Shown: positions 14,452 to 26,200 of the stretch, one piece after another
Numbering within the stretch: the stretch's first letter is position 1
How the letters are laid out: each line of letters begins with the position of its first letter
Assembly (NCBI RefSeq): GCF_040802235.1
Contig: NC_133166.1
Coordinates: forward strand, 116,450,991-116,514,990
Origin: Manis javanica
Lineage: Eukaryota > Chordata > Mammalia > Pholidota > Manidae
Reading direction: 5' to 3'
Length of the DNA: 64,000 bases
The notes under the pieces: model-generated
What the model was told of the DNA's origin: nothing
The model's input: only the letters and a program-made list of their open reading frames with translations
Database searches by the model: none
Position numbers and translations under genes: made by a program

Positions 14452-16654
14452 GCCACCCAGGTGTACCTGCCTCCATGCAGGGTCACATGGGGAGGGCAGA
14501 CAAGCCTGCCCAGGGCCACTCACCCAGCTTCTCTTGCCTGTAGCAACCCTGCCTGACACTCCCCACAACCACAGACACCAGTGTCACAGAAACCTGGGGA
14601 AGCCAGTCCAGCAGCAACTCTCCAGGTCCCAGAAGTAAACTGCCTGCAGCTGAGCTGAGCCCCCCCCCATGTGTCTGTGGGCCCTGGAAATCGGGTGGAG
14701 CGGGCGGGCACCAGCTCCAGAATGAGCTTGGTCTGTGGGCCCTCTCTGACACCCCCCTACCTCCCTCTGTTTGCTGGTCCTGGGCTCCCCCACCCCAGAA
14801 GGATTTCCAAGTCTGGTTGGTGTCAGCCTCAAGGGCAGTGGCCCTGTGATAAGCCCTGGGGCCGGGCTGGAAGGGAGCTGGAACCCTGCCCCTCCCCTCT
14901 CATGGAGGCACCTGATCTGACTCCAAAGGGCAGAAAGAGACTAGGGAGGGGCAGGAAGAGCCACTGCCTACCTTGTGACCTCAGGTGAGTGTCTTCCTCT
15001 TTGATATCAAGTCACGGTTGGGGGTGTTGGTGCAGTGAGAGCCCCCTAAGGGCCCGGATACCCAACACCATGAAGGCCTGGAGATGCATCTGGATTTTGA
15101 ATTGTTTTTCCCACCCCACCCCCACACCTCCACCCACGCCTCCTGGGGACTCTCTGGAGACCTTACCCCCTGCACCACTGGGACTCTCTTCTGCCTTGGG
15201 CCACAGCGCCTACCCCAACTCCACCCCAGGGTCTGAGTGTACCCTTACCTGCCTCAGGGCTGACCTCACAGCCAGCAGGCCCGGGGACTTGTGCCCACCA
15301 GCCTTGCTGCTCTCAGCATCTGTCCAGCCCTGGGGAGCCTTTCTAGGAGCCCCGTAATTCCTGATGCAACGACAGACAGAGCAGAGGTTTTTGTTTTACC
15401 TCCTTAATGAGGGAGATGACAGAGCCAGCACGGTGACAAAGCCGCTGTAACGGAGGACCCAAGAAATGGCTCACGTACACAGCCAAGAGGGAGGAAAGAA
15501 GGCATCCTGCAGCACAGCTGCTCAGTGAGGTGCAGAACCGGTCCACACCCCCTCAGGTGATTTTTTTCAAAGCGTCATAAACCCTAAGGGTAATATTCAC
15601 TGGGCAGAAATCCTCTGCTGTGACATGGAAAAGACCATGACCGTCTTTCTGCCTTAGACCCACCGCAGAGGGACCCCGGCCAAGAGGACGGCAGCTCAGG
15701 TCTGTGACCCCTCCTCGGGCCTGGTCTGGCTTGCTCCAGGCCCCTGGGATGCCGCCCAGGCCAGTGATTGATGACAGATTCGATTAGCGAGCCCTTGGTT
15801 TTGTCACAGCTCCAGGCTGAGCTAAACTGAGCTCTGACTTACCTGCCCACCTCTCCCAAGACTCCACCCTCCTTGCCTGGATGGCTCTAGGGTCACCCAT
15901 CCCCCTTCCCGACCAGTTCTTGTCCAGTGACCCAGCTGTACAAACGACTGTGTTGCCATTATCCCGAAGGGACTCATCCCACACTGAGATGGAAAGGCAA
16001 CAGTTGGGCGCACGGCTAAAATCGGTGTAAGTGTTTAAGGACTTCTAGCCACAACGTGTAGTCACGGGCATGTCCCGTTTGAGCTGCTCCCTCTAAAAGC
16101 CTCCTTCACCTCAGCAGGGAAGTCAGTACCCATGGCTGCACCCATAGTGCTCGGCAGCAGGAAACTGAGGCTGTTACAGAGCCCCCTCCCCAGGTGTCTC
16201 TGAGCCACCGAAGAGCTGACAGATGCCCAGATGCATTCTGCCCAGGCCCAGGGCCCCAGCACGCACGGCACTGCCCTGACCCAGTCCCTACAGCCACTCC
16301 TGCTAGAGCCACCTTCCAGCAGGACGGCAGCCCCGACAGGCCCTTTCAAGGGGAGGTCGCTCAGCAAAGCATCATGGGCTCCAGGGTGCTAGTGGGTCTG
16401 TTAATGCATGCACACACACACACTTTCCCTAGAACTGCTAGTCAAAGCAGACTGTTGAGTCAGTCACAAGCTGTGCCCAGATCTTCATGGGCTCTCTGTC
16501 CTTAAGGCGCCAGGGCTGGGCTGGCAAACCAGCCTCCTGTGCCCCGTCGTCCCACCTCTCTTGTGAGGGGCAGAAGGGGATGCCTGTCCCTTCCTCATGA
16601 TGGAGCTGCGGCCCTGCTCCTGCGCTCCGACCTCAGCTCCCTGGTGTGCCGGCC

Positions 16655-16800
16655 TGTGTGACCTTGACCCTTGACCTAGTAACTGGATGTACTTCATCTG
16701 TAAAGTGAGGTTGACTAGAGTGCCCGCCTCAGAGGCCCTTGGGAGGACAGTGATGTAGTGGGGACTTGGCGAGTTCATAGCATGCAATGAATGGTGGCAA
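16655..16800 (+). repeat. MIR SINE fragment
   Basis: MIR order is visible: 'tgtgaccttgacccttgacc', 'acttcatctgtaaagtgagg', then a TAGTTCATAGCATGCAATGAA-like end. Confidence 0.65.
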
Positions 16801-19619
16801 TTAGCTGCCTTCCCATGGCTCTACCCCCACCTCCAAGCTGGCTCCAGAGGCCCAGTGGCAGCAGGTTGGGGTACCTGTGCTCCCAGCAGGCTCCCACTCA
16901 GAATCCAAGGTTTCTCTAATGACCTAATCTTGGAAGCCACAGTCTAATTTCCCAGTATCCTTTGGGTCCGTCTTAGAGCCTGCACACTGCAGGATTTAAA
17001 GCCATGAGCCTGGATTAACTCACCTAGGAAAAGAGTGTAGGCAGAGAAGCGATCTATGGCCTGAGCCCTGGCCCACTCTGACACTCAGCAGTCAGCAGGT
17101 GACAAGGACCCAGGAAAGGAGACTGAAAAGCAGCCTCAAAGATGGGAGGGAAATCAGGCCAGTGTGAGGTCCTGGAAGACAAATGACCAATGTGTTTAAG
17201 GAGGACAGGGTGACCAGCTGTGACCAGTGCTGCTGCCAGACCAAGTAAGCATGGAACAGGGCTGACCACTAGCTTTAGCAACTTGGAGCAGAGCTGACCT
17301 TTTCTGGAGCAGTCTCAGTGGGGCGGCGGAAAAGCCTGCACTGGAGCAGCCTTGAGAGAGGATGGGAGGAGATGAACGGGGGACAAGCACAGGTGACTCT
17401 GCTAGGGAGTTTTATCACCAAAGGCGACAGAAAAATGGGACAGTAACCGGATGAGCAAATAGAACGGAGAGGTTTTAAAATGGTGTAAAACACCATAAAT
17501 GGGAGCTTTAGGTGGACGGAAGTGATGGGTTCCAAAAAAAGTGGAGCAGCACAATCTGCTGGGGCCACACTCTGAAAGTGAAGGGGAGGGCCTTGGTGCC
17601 CTTGGGATGGAGGTTGGCCTTAAACGGGGCCCCCACCAGCCGCCCAAAACCTGGGAGAGGGCCCTGAGACAGGAGGGGGTGGGGAGCTCCAGCGGTGAGT
17701 TCCCTCCCAGGTTCTCAGGGAAACAGGAAGCGGGGGTTGTCAGGTCATCAGCTGAGAGTGGAGGGAGGGGTCGCGTTAGAGGCTGCAGAAGAGGAGCAGG
17801 GGTGAAATTTCCAGCTAGGAGCATGGGGGAGTGCACCGCTGAGGGCCTGCTTGAGGCTGAGGATCATAAAGTTAAGCAAGCTCCGTGAGGCCACATGACA
17901 TTGCAGGCACATGCAGGGTCAAGGGTACAGTGCAGAATGGGTGGATGGTTGGGGTTTTATGAGGACACAGGACGACAGTCACCACCAGGCAGGCAGCGGG
18001 TGAGTGGGACCAAAGCAGAGATGAACGGGGGTGCCAAGAGGGGTTTGCAAGGGACTCAGGCTGGGCAAGGACGGCAGTGAGTGAGTGGTACACGTGGGAG
18101 GCGAGGGAGAGTAGGCAGGCGCTGGCACCAGTGACCTGGCAGTCCCGGAAGGATTGGATTGGAGAACTCAGCGTCAGAGGGATGAGGGAACAAGGTGAGA
18201 AAATAAAAGGGAGGTCCGATGCATTAGCGATCTTAGCGATTTCCACCAACACCCACAGCCCCACATGTTCCAGGAGGACCACCACCCCCTAGCCAAGATG
18301 GGGGAAGGAAATTGGATTAAGTTGTCTGGCGCCTGTAGCGGTGTAGACAGAAGCTGACTCCCAACTGCCGGAGCCTGTGTCATACGCACAGGTGTTACAC
18401 ACTCTCATCCAGGGACTGTGCCTGTTCAGGGAGCTAAATCCTCCCAGCCATGGGGGCTGACTCCTGGTGTCATCACCCCAGCTTGGCTGTTCCTCAGCTC
18501 ACCAGCTGCCCTTGGTGTCCCGCTGCCAGCCTGTGGCAACCGTCCTCCTGTGTCCTCATAAAGAACGTATGCACTTCCCACACTGGCAGGGCCTCTGATG
18601 CCACCTAAGGTCATACCTGAGTGCTGATAATCACCTCCACAAAAACTGGCTTCCTGGGGTGCCACACTCGCCACACCCATAGTCCTCCATGCCAAGCTAA
18701 CCCTCCTGACAGCAGCACAAGGCGCTCTGGCATGGGAGGCAGGGGGCAGGTGGTACAAAATGGGTTTGTGAGCAGGAAGGGGGCTGTGAAATCAAAAGGC
18801 ACACACTAAGGGCACCATGGCCCAGCTTCCCCTCCTCTTCAGGCATCTTTGGGCCAATCAACCGGCTGCAGAGTTCCAAGGCAGGATAGGCCCCCGGGGG
18901 CAGGACGAAACATAGCTTGAGTCCCAGGAACCTTCCCAACCCTGCCCGGCTTCCTGTGAGGTCTGGCAGAGGCTCCATGCCTAGACTTAGCCCTCCAATG
19001 TCTTCCTCTCCCTCCCAGCCTTCGCACCCGCCGGCCCCCTGCGTGCAGCACCCGCCCTGCCTTCTCTGTGTGCTGAATGCCTTCTCACCCTTGCGAGGTT
19101 CCCTCCTAGACAGATGCCTCCTCCTCCCCACGGGGAGCATGCTGGCCCTCCCTCTGGAAGGACATTTTCCGCATGGTCGAGCTGAATGCCTGTCTCCCCA
19201 GCTGGACTTGGGTTCCTGGGCACCTTTTCTTCCTCAAGGCAAGCATGGACCTGGCACAGAGCTGAACGAATGCATGATGCCTGAAGGTGTAAGTGAAGGA
19301 GTGATACATGGGAGGGTGGGCGGATGGTTAGATGGACAGAGGGAGAGAGGGAGGGTAGGCGGGTAAAGAGGAGGGTGGGGGGGAAATAGGTGACGGATGG
19401 ATGAACAGATGAATGGATTCCCTACGGGGCTGGAGGCTGGAGAAGGAAGGCACCTTGACCAGCAAGTATGGGCTTACCCCTCTCTGCCTCTAGAACAGCC
19501 TCTTTTTCTAAGAGTTCCACTTCCTCGCATAAGCTGCGACCCCTGCAGAATAGATACAGAGATTTCTTCTGGGTTCCCCCTCTCCCTTTAGCTCCAGGCT
19601 TTGCATTTTGGGGGTTCAG

Positions 19620-19855
19620 ATGAGGCAGGAGTAGCTAAAATTTACTAGGCTCCCACTTGTGCCAGGCATTGGGCTATAGATTTCTATAGATATGGACTTA
19701 TTTAATGAACGCAGCACCACAGTTTTATGAGTTAAATTCTCTCATGCCCATTTTACAGCTAAGAAAACAGATTCAGAGAAGAGAAGTGAATTGTGCAAGG
19801 TCACACAGCTTATGTTTAGAAAGGATGGGATTTGAACTCGAAACCTGCTCTAGCA
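19620..19855 (-). repeat. MIR SINE, near full length, antisense
   Basis: Runs from 'cccacttgtgccaggcattg' through 'cccattttacagctaagaaa' and 'gtgcaaggtcacacagctta' to 'gggatttgaactcgaaacct', a clear antisense MIR. Confidence 0.85.
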
Positions 19856-20044
19856 GCCGGGGCTGGATGTGCTGAAGGTCAAATGACACTGATGAAACAA
19901 GAGATAGGAATGGTAGGCATAGGCACAGCCCCACTCTGGACGCAGGGGCTCTGAGTTCCAGTCCAGGCCTGGCGTCTGTTTTACCGGGAGACCCAGATGA
20001 GCTCTGTCCCCAGTGTCCCGTGTGGACTTGATGCCCCAGAAGTG

Positions 20045-20219
20045 TGGAGGATACATAAACTGAGGGGGAGACGACAGCTCCTGGCCCTCCCTGCAGGATG
20101 CGCCCTTACTCTCCCTGCTAGCTGGGGGCCAAAGGGCAGGGTCGCCCATGAGATAATGGTTAACTAGACCTGACACCCCGTCTACAAGGAGCCACACCAG
20201 CTGGCCAAGACTATACAAG
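20045..20219 (+). promoter_or_regulatory. Putative NAALADL1 proximal promoter
   Basis: Not CpG-rich, as fits a tissue-restricted gene. It contains GATACATAAACTG (CDX-like CATAAA), AGATAATGG (GATA-like) and GGTTAACTAG (HNF1 half-site-like) within 120 bp of the ATG. These are motif matches only. NAALADL1 is known as an intestinal gene, and the motifs fit that. Confidence 0.35.
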
Positions 20220-23200
20220 ATGCAGTGGGTGAAGGTCCTTGTAGGGGTGCTGGGGGCTGCTGCCCTCTTGGGGCTGGGGATCATCCTGGGCCACTTTGCC
20301 ATCCCCAAAGGGGCTGCCCCGCCAGCCCCCAGCCTCTCAGCCTCCCAGGACCTGGACCTGGAGATCCTCGAGACCGTCTTGGGACAGCTGGATGCCAGCA
20401 GGATCCGGGAGAACCTCAGGTGAGGCCCTTCCACCCGCCCCTGCGGTTCCTCCCAGCCCTCCCCTAACCCCGGGCCTCCCCGCCCCCTGCCCACCACGCA
20501 GGGAGCTCTCCCAGGAGCCGCACCTGGCCTCCAGCCCCCGGGATGAGGCGCTGGTGCAGCTGCTGCTGCAGCGCTGGCGGGATCCAGAGTCCGGCCTGGA
20601 CTCGGCTGAGGCCGCCACCTACGAAGTGCTGCTGTCGTTCCCTGACCAGAAGCAGCCCAACCGCGTGGCTGTCGGTGAGGCCCTTCTCCGGCCTGGGATG
20701 CCTGTGGGGTGGGGTTGCTGCCAGCCCAGCCCTGACACTGCCCTCCCCACAGTGGGTCCCACTGGGGACATCCTCTTCTCCTGCCGCCAGAGCGAAGAGA
20801 ACCTGACTGGGGAGCAGGGGGGCCCGGATGTGGTGCCACCGTATGCTGCCTACGCTCCCCCGGGCACCCCACAGGTGGGCCTGGAACACTCCCCACTGCC
20901 ATGGCCTGGTCCCCTGGCTCCACCCCAGTTTCTCCCATCCTGACCCAGAGGCCTCAAACTGGGGCTCAGCTCCCCTGAGAATTACTCACCTTCACACTCC
21001 ATTGCTACTCCTTTCCCCCAACACACAGTCATTCAACAAACATGAATGGCCCCTGCTCAAGGCCAGGCCTGATACGGGGTACCTGGGCACAGAGGAAACC
21101 CTGTGACCCTATCCTTGGGGAGCTTACAAGCTCTCTCAGTGAGGTGGGGAAACAGACTCTAAATCCCTTATTTGCCACCCAGCTTGCCTCCCCTTTCCCC
21201 ACTTAGTCGTCCCTGGGCCTGGCTCTAAGGATCACCTCCTCTCCGGACTAGGGCCTCCTCGTCTATGCTAATCGGGGCACAGAGGAAGACTTTAAGATGC
21301 TGCAGACTCAGGGCATCACACTCGGAGGCACCATTGCCCTGACCCGTTTCGGGGGTGCGGGGCGTGGGGCCAAGGTGAGCAGCAGCCTCGGTTGCAGAGG
21401 GTTGGGTGGGGAGGGGGTCCAGCAGTGGACAGGAGAGGTGAGCGGAAGGGGAGAGAGTGGTGGCCCGGCCCTGGGCTTGGGCTGGCAGAGGGGAGCTGTC
21501 TGTGCTCTAAGGCTGATGAGCCGTGTGACCCTGGATGCCTCCCCCAACCTCTCTGGGCCTTAGGGAATAAAACGATGGAGGAAACTGGTTTCGGTATTCT
21601 GGGAGTCTAAGTCTTATGTGAAGTAGTTCTGAATATTCAATAGAAATCCCTCCTACTGCCCCGCCCCCTGCTTTTCAACTCAATGTTTTGACTAAGTACT
21701 GCAGGTCGATGGTTAAAACGTGCTTTTTAAAAAAAAACATAAAAAAGTATAGAGTGAGAGGAGGGAATAGGGAGTTACTGTTTATTGGGTGCAGAGTCTC
21801 AGATCTGCAGGATGAAAGGTCTGGAGAGACGGTGGTGAGGGCTGTGCGACGACATGAATGCACTTAAGGCCACGACTATACCGTCTGAAATGGTTAGGAT
21901 AGTAAATCTGGTTATGTTACAATGCTTAAGGACGTTCCACGATAGGAGCTGCTAAACAAACAAACAACAAAGAGACAGACAGAAAAAAAGAGAAAGAAAG
22001 AAAGAAAAGAAGAAAAAGGGAACAGGTATGATGGAATTATGCAGATCATAGAATTTCTGGTTTTAAGAAAAAGTATAGAGTGAAGAAGTTCTCCCGCCAT
22101 GCCGGCCTCCATAGAGGGAGTCACTTTTAGTTCATGAAATACCTGACCGGGATGCCTTTTGGAGGAAGCACATATGAATGTGAACACATATTCATATTTC
22201 CCTCTCTTTTTACATAAAAGTAGCTTCCTGTCTCTACTGTCCTGAGCTGTGCTTTTGTCAGCTTAATACATCCTGCAGACCATTCTCTATCGGTACAGAA
22301 ACTGTGTCCTTGTTCTTTTTATTTTGGTAATGTACCATTTTGTTTTTCTTACGCTAAAACATCTGTAACAGCAAATGTATCACCTGAACCATTTTTAAGC
22401 GTACAATGCAGAGGCATTCAGTACATTCATAATATTGTACAACCACCATTTCCAGAACTCTTTCATCATTCCAAGAGAAATCCTGTGCCCATTAAACAAA
22501 AGCTCCCCCTTCCTCCTCCCCAGCACCGGGTAACCTCTGCTTGACTTTCTGTCTCTATGAATTTGCCTGTTCTCGGTATCTCCTATGAAAGGAATCATAC
22601 GATATTTGTCTTTTTGTGCCTGGCTTATTCATTCACATAATTTTTTCAAGGTAAATCAATGCTGTCTCAGAACTTCATTGCTTTTTAAGGCTCAGTAATA
22701 GTCCCTTGCATGTTATACACCGCATTTTGCTTACCCATTTATCCATCAATGGACACTGGGGTTGCTCCCACCCTTGGCTGCTGTGACCGTAGGCGCACAA
22801 GCACATCCTTGCTCTTCCATGCAGCTGCATGCTGTTCCACTGCAGGATGTCTGGGCTTATTAACCAGCGCCACTGACAGGCATTGGCTTACCTATGCCTA
22901 AGAGTCCTCTGCTGTCTCAAGCAGTGCCACGGTAAATGGCTTGTGCAAGCATCAGCCTGCCAGTGGGCAGATAGAACAGTCCTGGCTTCCACTGCGAGGG
23001 AAGGTTGGAGCAGAACAGGACGTGCCCTTTCCTTACTGAGCCCCTAAATACAGCCTCCTTGCCTCCCACAGGCTGTGAATGCCGCCAAGCATGGGGTGGC
23101 TGGGGTGCTGGTATACACAGACCCCGCTGACATCAACGATGGGCAGAGCTCGCCCAGCGAGACCTTCCCTCACTCCTGGCGCCTACCTCCCTCGGGGGTG

Positions 23201-26200
23201 GAGCGAGGCTCCTACTATGAGTATTTTGGGGACCCCCTGACTCCCTACCTTCCAGCCAAACCCTCCTCCTTCCGCCTGGACCCTGCTGCAGCCCCTGGAT
23301 TTCCCCCAATTCCCACTCAGCCCATTGGCTTTGAGGATGCAAAAGTCCTTCTCTGGTGAGCTTGTGCCCTGGGACCTACTGCCTGCCCTCCAACCGCCCC
23401 CACACTTCAACCTCCACACCCGTATTTGCTAAAGGGCCTTTCCCTCCTCCCCAGTAACCTCCAGGGAGCCTCAGCTCCAGTTTCCTGGCAGGGAGCACTC
23501 GGCTGTGACTACAGGTTGGGCCCTGGTTTCCAGCCTAACGGTAGATTCCCGGCGGACAGGTGAGATGTCTCCTCCCCGAACTCCTCTCTTTTCTTCCCTT
23601 GTTATACTTCCCTGACCCTGGGTTTCCCCTCTCCTCAGAGGGCCTGGCTTTTCCATTTCTTCTCTTTCCCAACCCCTCCCATGATTCCAAAGACTTGTCT
23701 TTGGGGAAGCCAGTGAAACAACTGGGTAGCCCACAAGGCCCTCTAGGGCCCCCCACCTCCTCTTGGACCTCCACTCTCCTGCCACCTCTCTCTTGAATAT
23801 ATCCACCTCATTTCCAAATCAGCGCCTCTATCCTTGCTGTTCCCTCTGCTGGTAACACCCTTCCCTGCGCTCCTGCTCCTGCCATTCCTGGCCTGCACTA
23901 ACCTCCCCACCTGCCACAGGGTATCCTCTTCCAGGTCAGCTTGCTAGTGTCCTCCCAGGCCCCTCGCCTGCTGCAGCTGTCCCCTCCCCCATGGTCTCTC
24001 TCACTCAGGATGGGGCGGCCCCCGAGGTGGGTCCTTGTTTGTCTCAGTCACTGCCCAGAGCCCAGCACACCAGCATGCACCAAGGATCCAGTTGGTACTC
24101 AGTGAGCAAGTGAATGGACAGGAGAATTGGAACCAGGAGTGCTGGGTCCTAGCCTTGCTGCCCCTCCTAGCACTTCTGGGCAAGTGATCTTGCCAAGTCC
24201 TCTTCTACTCTGGGCCTCAGTTTCCCCTGCCCTGGGTAGGGTGGCAAAGTGGGCAGGGCCAAGACTCTTTTCCTCTTCACTGCCCCCAGCCAGGTGAACG
24301 TGAGCGTCCACAACCGCCTGGAGCTGCGGAACTCCTCCAATGTCCTGGGTAGCATCCGTGGGGCTGTGGAGCCTGGTGAGCACCCCCTCCTGGCGCCTGC
24401 ACCCCCAAGACCCTGCCCCGCTCTGCACGCCCCTGACCACCCCCGTCCCCCACCCCCACCTGTTTCTGACTCTCTGCTCCTCCCACCAGACCGCTATGTA
24501 CTTTATGGAAACCACCGAGACAGCTGGGTACACGGAGCCGTGGACCCCAGCAGTGGCACTGCTGTCCTCCTGGAACTCTCTAGAGTCCTGGGGACCCTAC
24601 TGAAGAGTGGTGAGGCGGCCCCCTCCCCTGGTACTCCCTGAGCTCATGGGCATCCCGGTCCACCTCCCCTCTCTCTTCTCTCCTGTCCCCTTGTGCTGAG
24701 CCTCAGGACCCTGGGGGCAGGCATGGCAGGACACCAGCCCTGGCTCTGCTGGAGGAGCCCAGCAGCTCCTGAGAGCCTCCTGTGGCCCTCCAGTGGAAGG
24801 AGGCTGGGTGCCGTGGGCAGGGCAGTGCCTGGGCTCTGCTCTCAGGAGCTTCAGCCCAGCTGAGGCAAATGTGTCCCGCCTGCCTGCTGTGTGCCAGGTG
24901 AGTTCTAGGCACTGGAGATGCCACAGTCAACACTTAGGAGTTTCTGCATGTGATGACAACTGTGAATATATCCTATAAAAAATATCTAAGGGGCTTTCCA
25001 GCTGCAAGCCAGGACTCAGGGAAGCCTCCCCATAGAGGCGGCTGGTGGAGGGCACAGCAGGCGGGAAGGAGGGGCTGGACCAGGTGACAGAGCTCCAGAA
25101 CCAAGCCACGTGGCCTGACAGCCCAGCTGGGAACAGAGGAATTCAGTTTAAGGGTGGGAAAGATGGTGAAGGGTTTTAATCAAAAGGGCGACATAATTGG
25201 GTCCACATTTTAAACAGCTTCTTGTGCTACAGGGGGGAAAGGTAAGGCTGAGGGACCAGTCTTTCATCCTCAGGGCCAGGAGGGATGGTGGGGCTTGGAC
25301 CAGGGTGGGGGCAGCGGGAAGCAGACAGTGTGAAGACCTTGGGGTCTGTTGGTGACAGGTGAAGGAGAGCATGGGTGGAGGGCTCCCGGGTTTCTGATTT
25401 CTGGTCTGAGCAGCCCCGGGGAGTGGGCAAGCAGGCAGTTGAAAGTGCTGATGTCCAGGTCAGAAAAGAGACTGCAGAGATAACCCGGGGAGTTGGCGGC
25501 ATAAATGGTATATGGAACCATAGGTGTGCTTGAGATCCAGTGAGAGGGAGCAGGAGGCGGGCAAACTCGTGTAGAAAGGCTGAGTTGTTATAGGGCAGGA
25601 ACTTCTCTGTTTTGCTGCTCAAGGGTTTGATTTCTGATGTAATTTCAGACTTAACAAGAGTTGCAAAAATAATACCAAAAAGCCTCATATACCCTTTACT
25701 CAGATACTCCTAATATTAATGTTTGTTTTACCATGTTTGCTCGACCTGTCTTTATATTTTTTTCTGAAGTGCTTAACAATGCAGAAATGCTGCACCTTTG
25801 CACATAAACACATGACTGTATATTTCCTTAAAAAAAAGGACATTTTCTTGCACAACCAGAGTACGATGATCAGAATCAGGAAATCAGGAAATTAACAATT
25901 TTGCCAATTGTTCCTACAATAACCTTAAGAGCAAAGGAATTTCCTGGTCCAAGAACTGATCCAGTACCACACACTCCAGGTGGCAGTTGCGTGTGTAATC
26001 TGGAACAGTTCCTTAGATGTTCTTTGCCTTTCGTGATCCTGGTATTATTTTGAATGTTCCTCGGTTTGGGTTTGTCTGATTAGGTTGGGGTGATGAATTT
26101 TCAGCAGGAAAAAGTTTGGGAATTTGTCATTGCAAGCATGTGATCATTTTATACTTAAAAAGATTTCATTTACAACAAAGAGATGAGGAATGATCAAAGG

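Larger units (their letters stand above)
14452..20044. other. Intergenic between the unrecognised gene and NAALADL1
   Basis: No gene is supported. The stretch holds a MIR (about 16655-16800), weak antisense L2-like sequence (about 17030-17560), a short CACACA run near 16410, a GGATGG/GGGTGGG-type microsatellite (about 19270-19420) and a MIR at 19620-19855. The rest is GC-moderate unique sequence. Confidence 0.5.

Noticed and set aside
15656-15703. An exon-like stretch with a good acceptor and a GT donor
   Set aside because: No frame or neighbouring exon joins it; single splice-site pairs are common by chance.
19850-20938. A 362-codon open frame on the minus strand over NAALADL1 exons 1-3
   Set aside because: It lies antisense to GC-rich true exons and introns, has no family similarity and runs through splice sites; it is a shadow.
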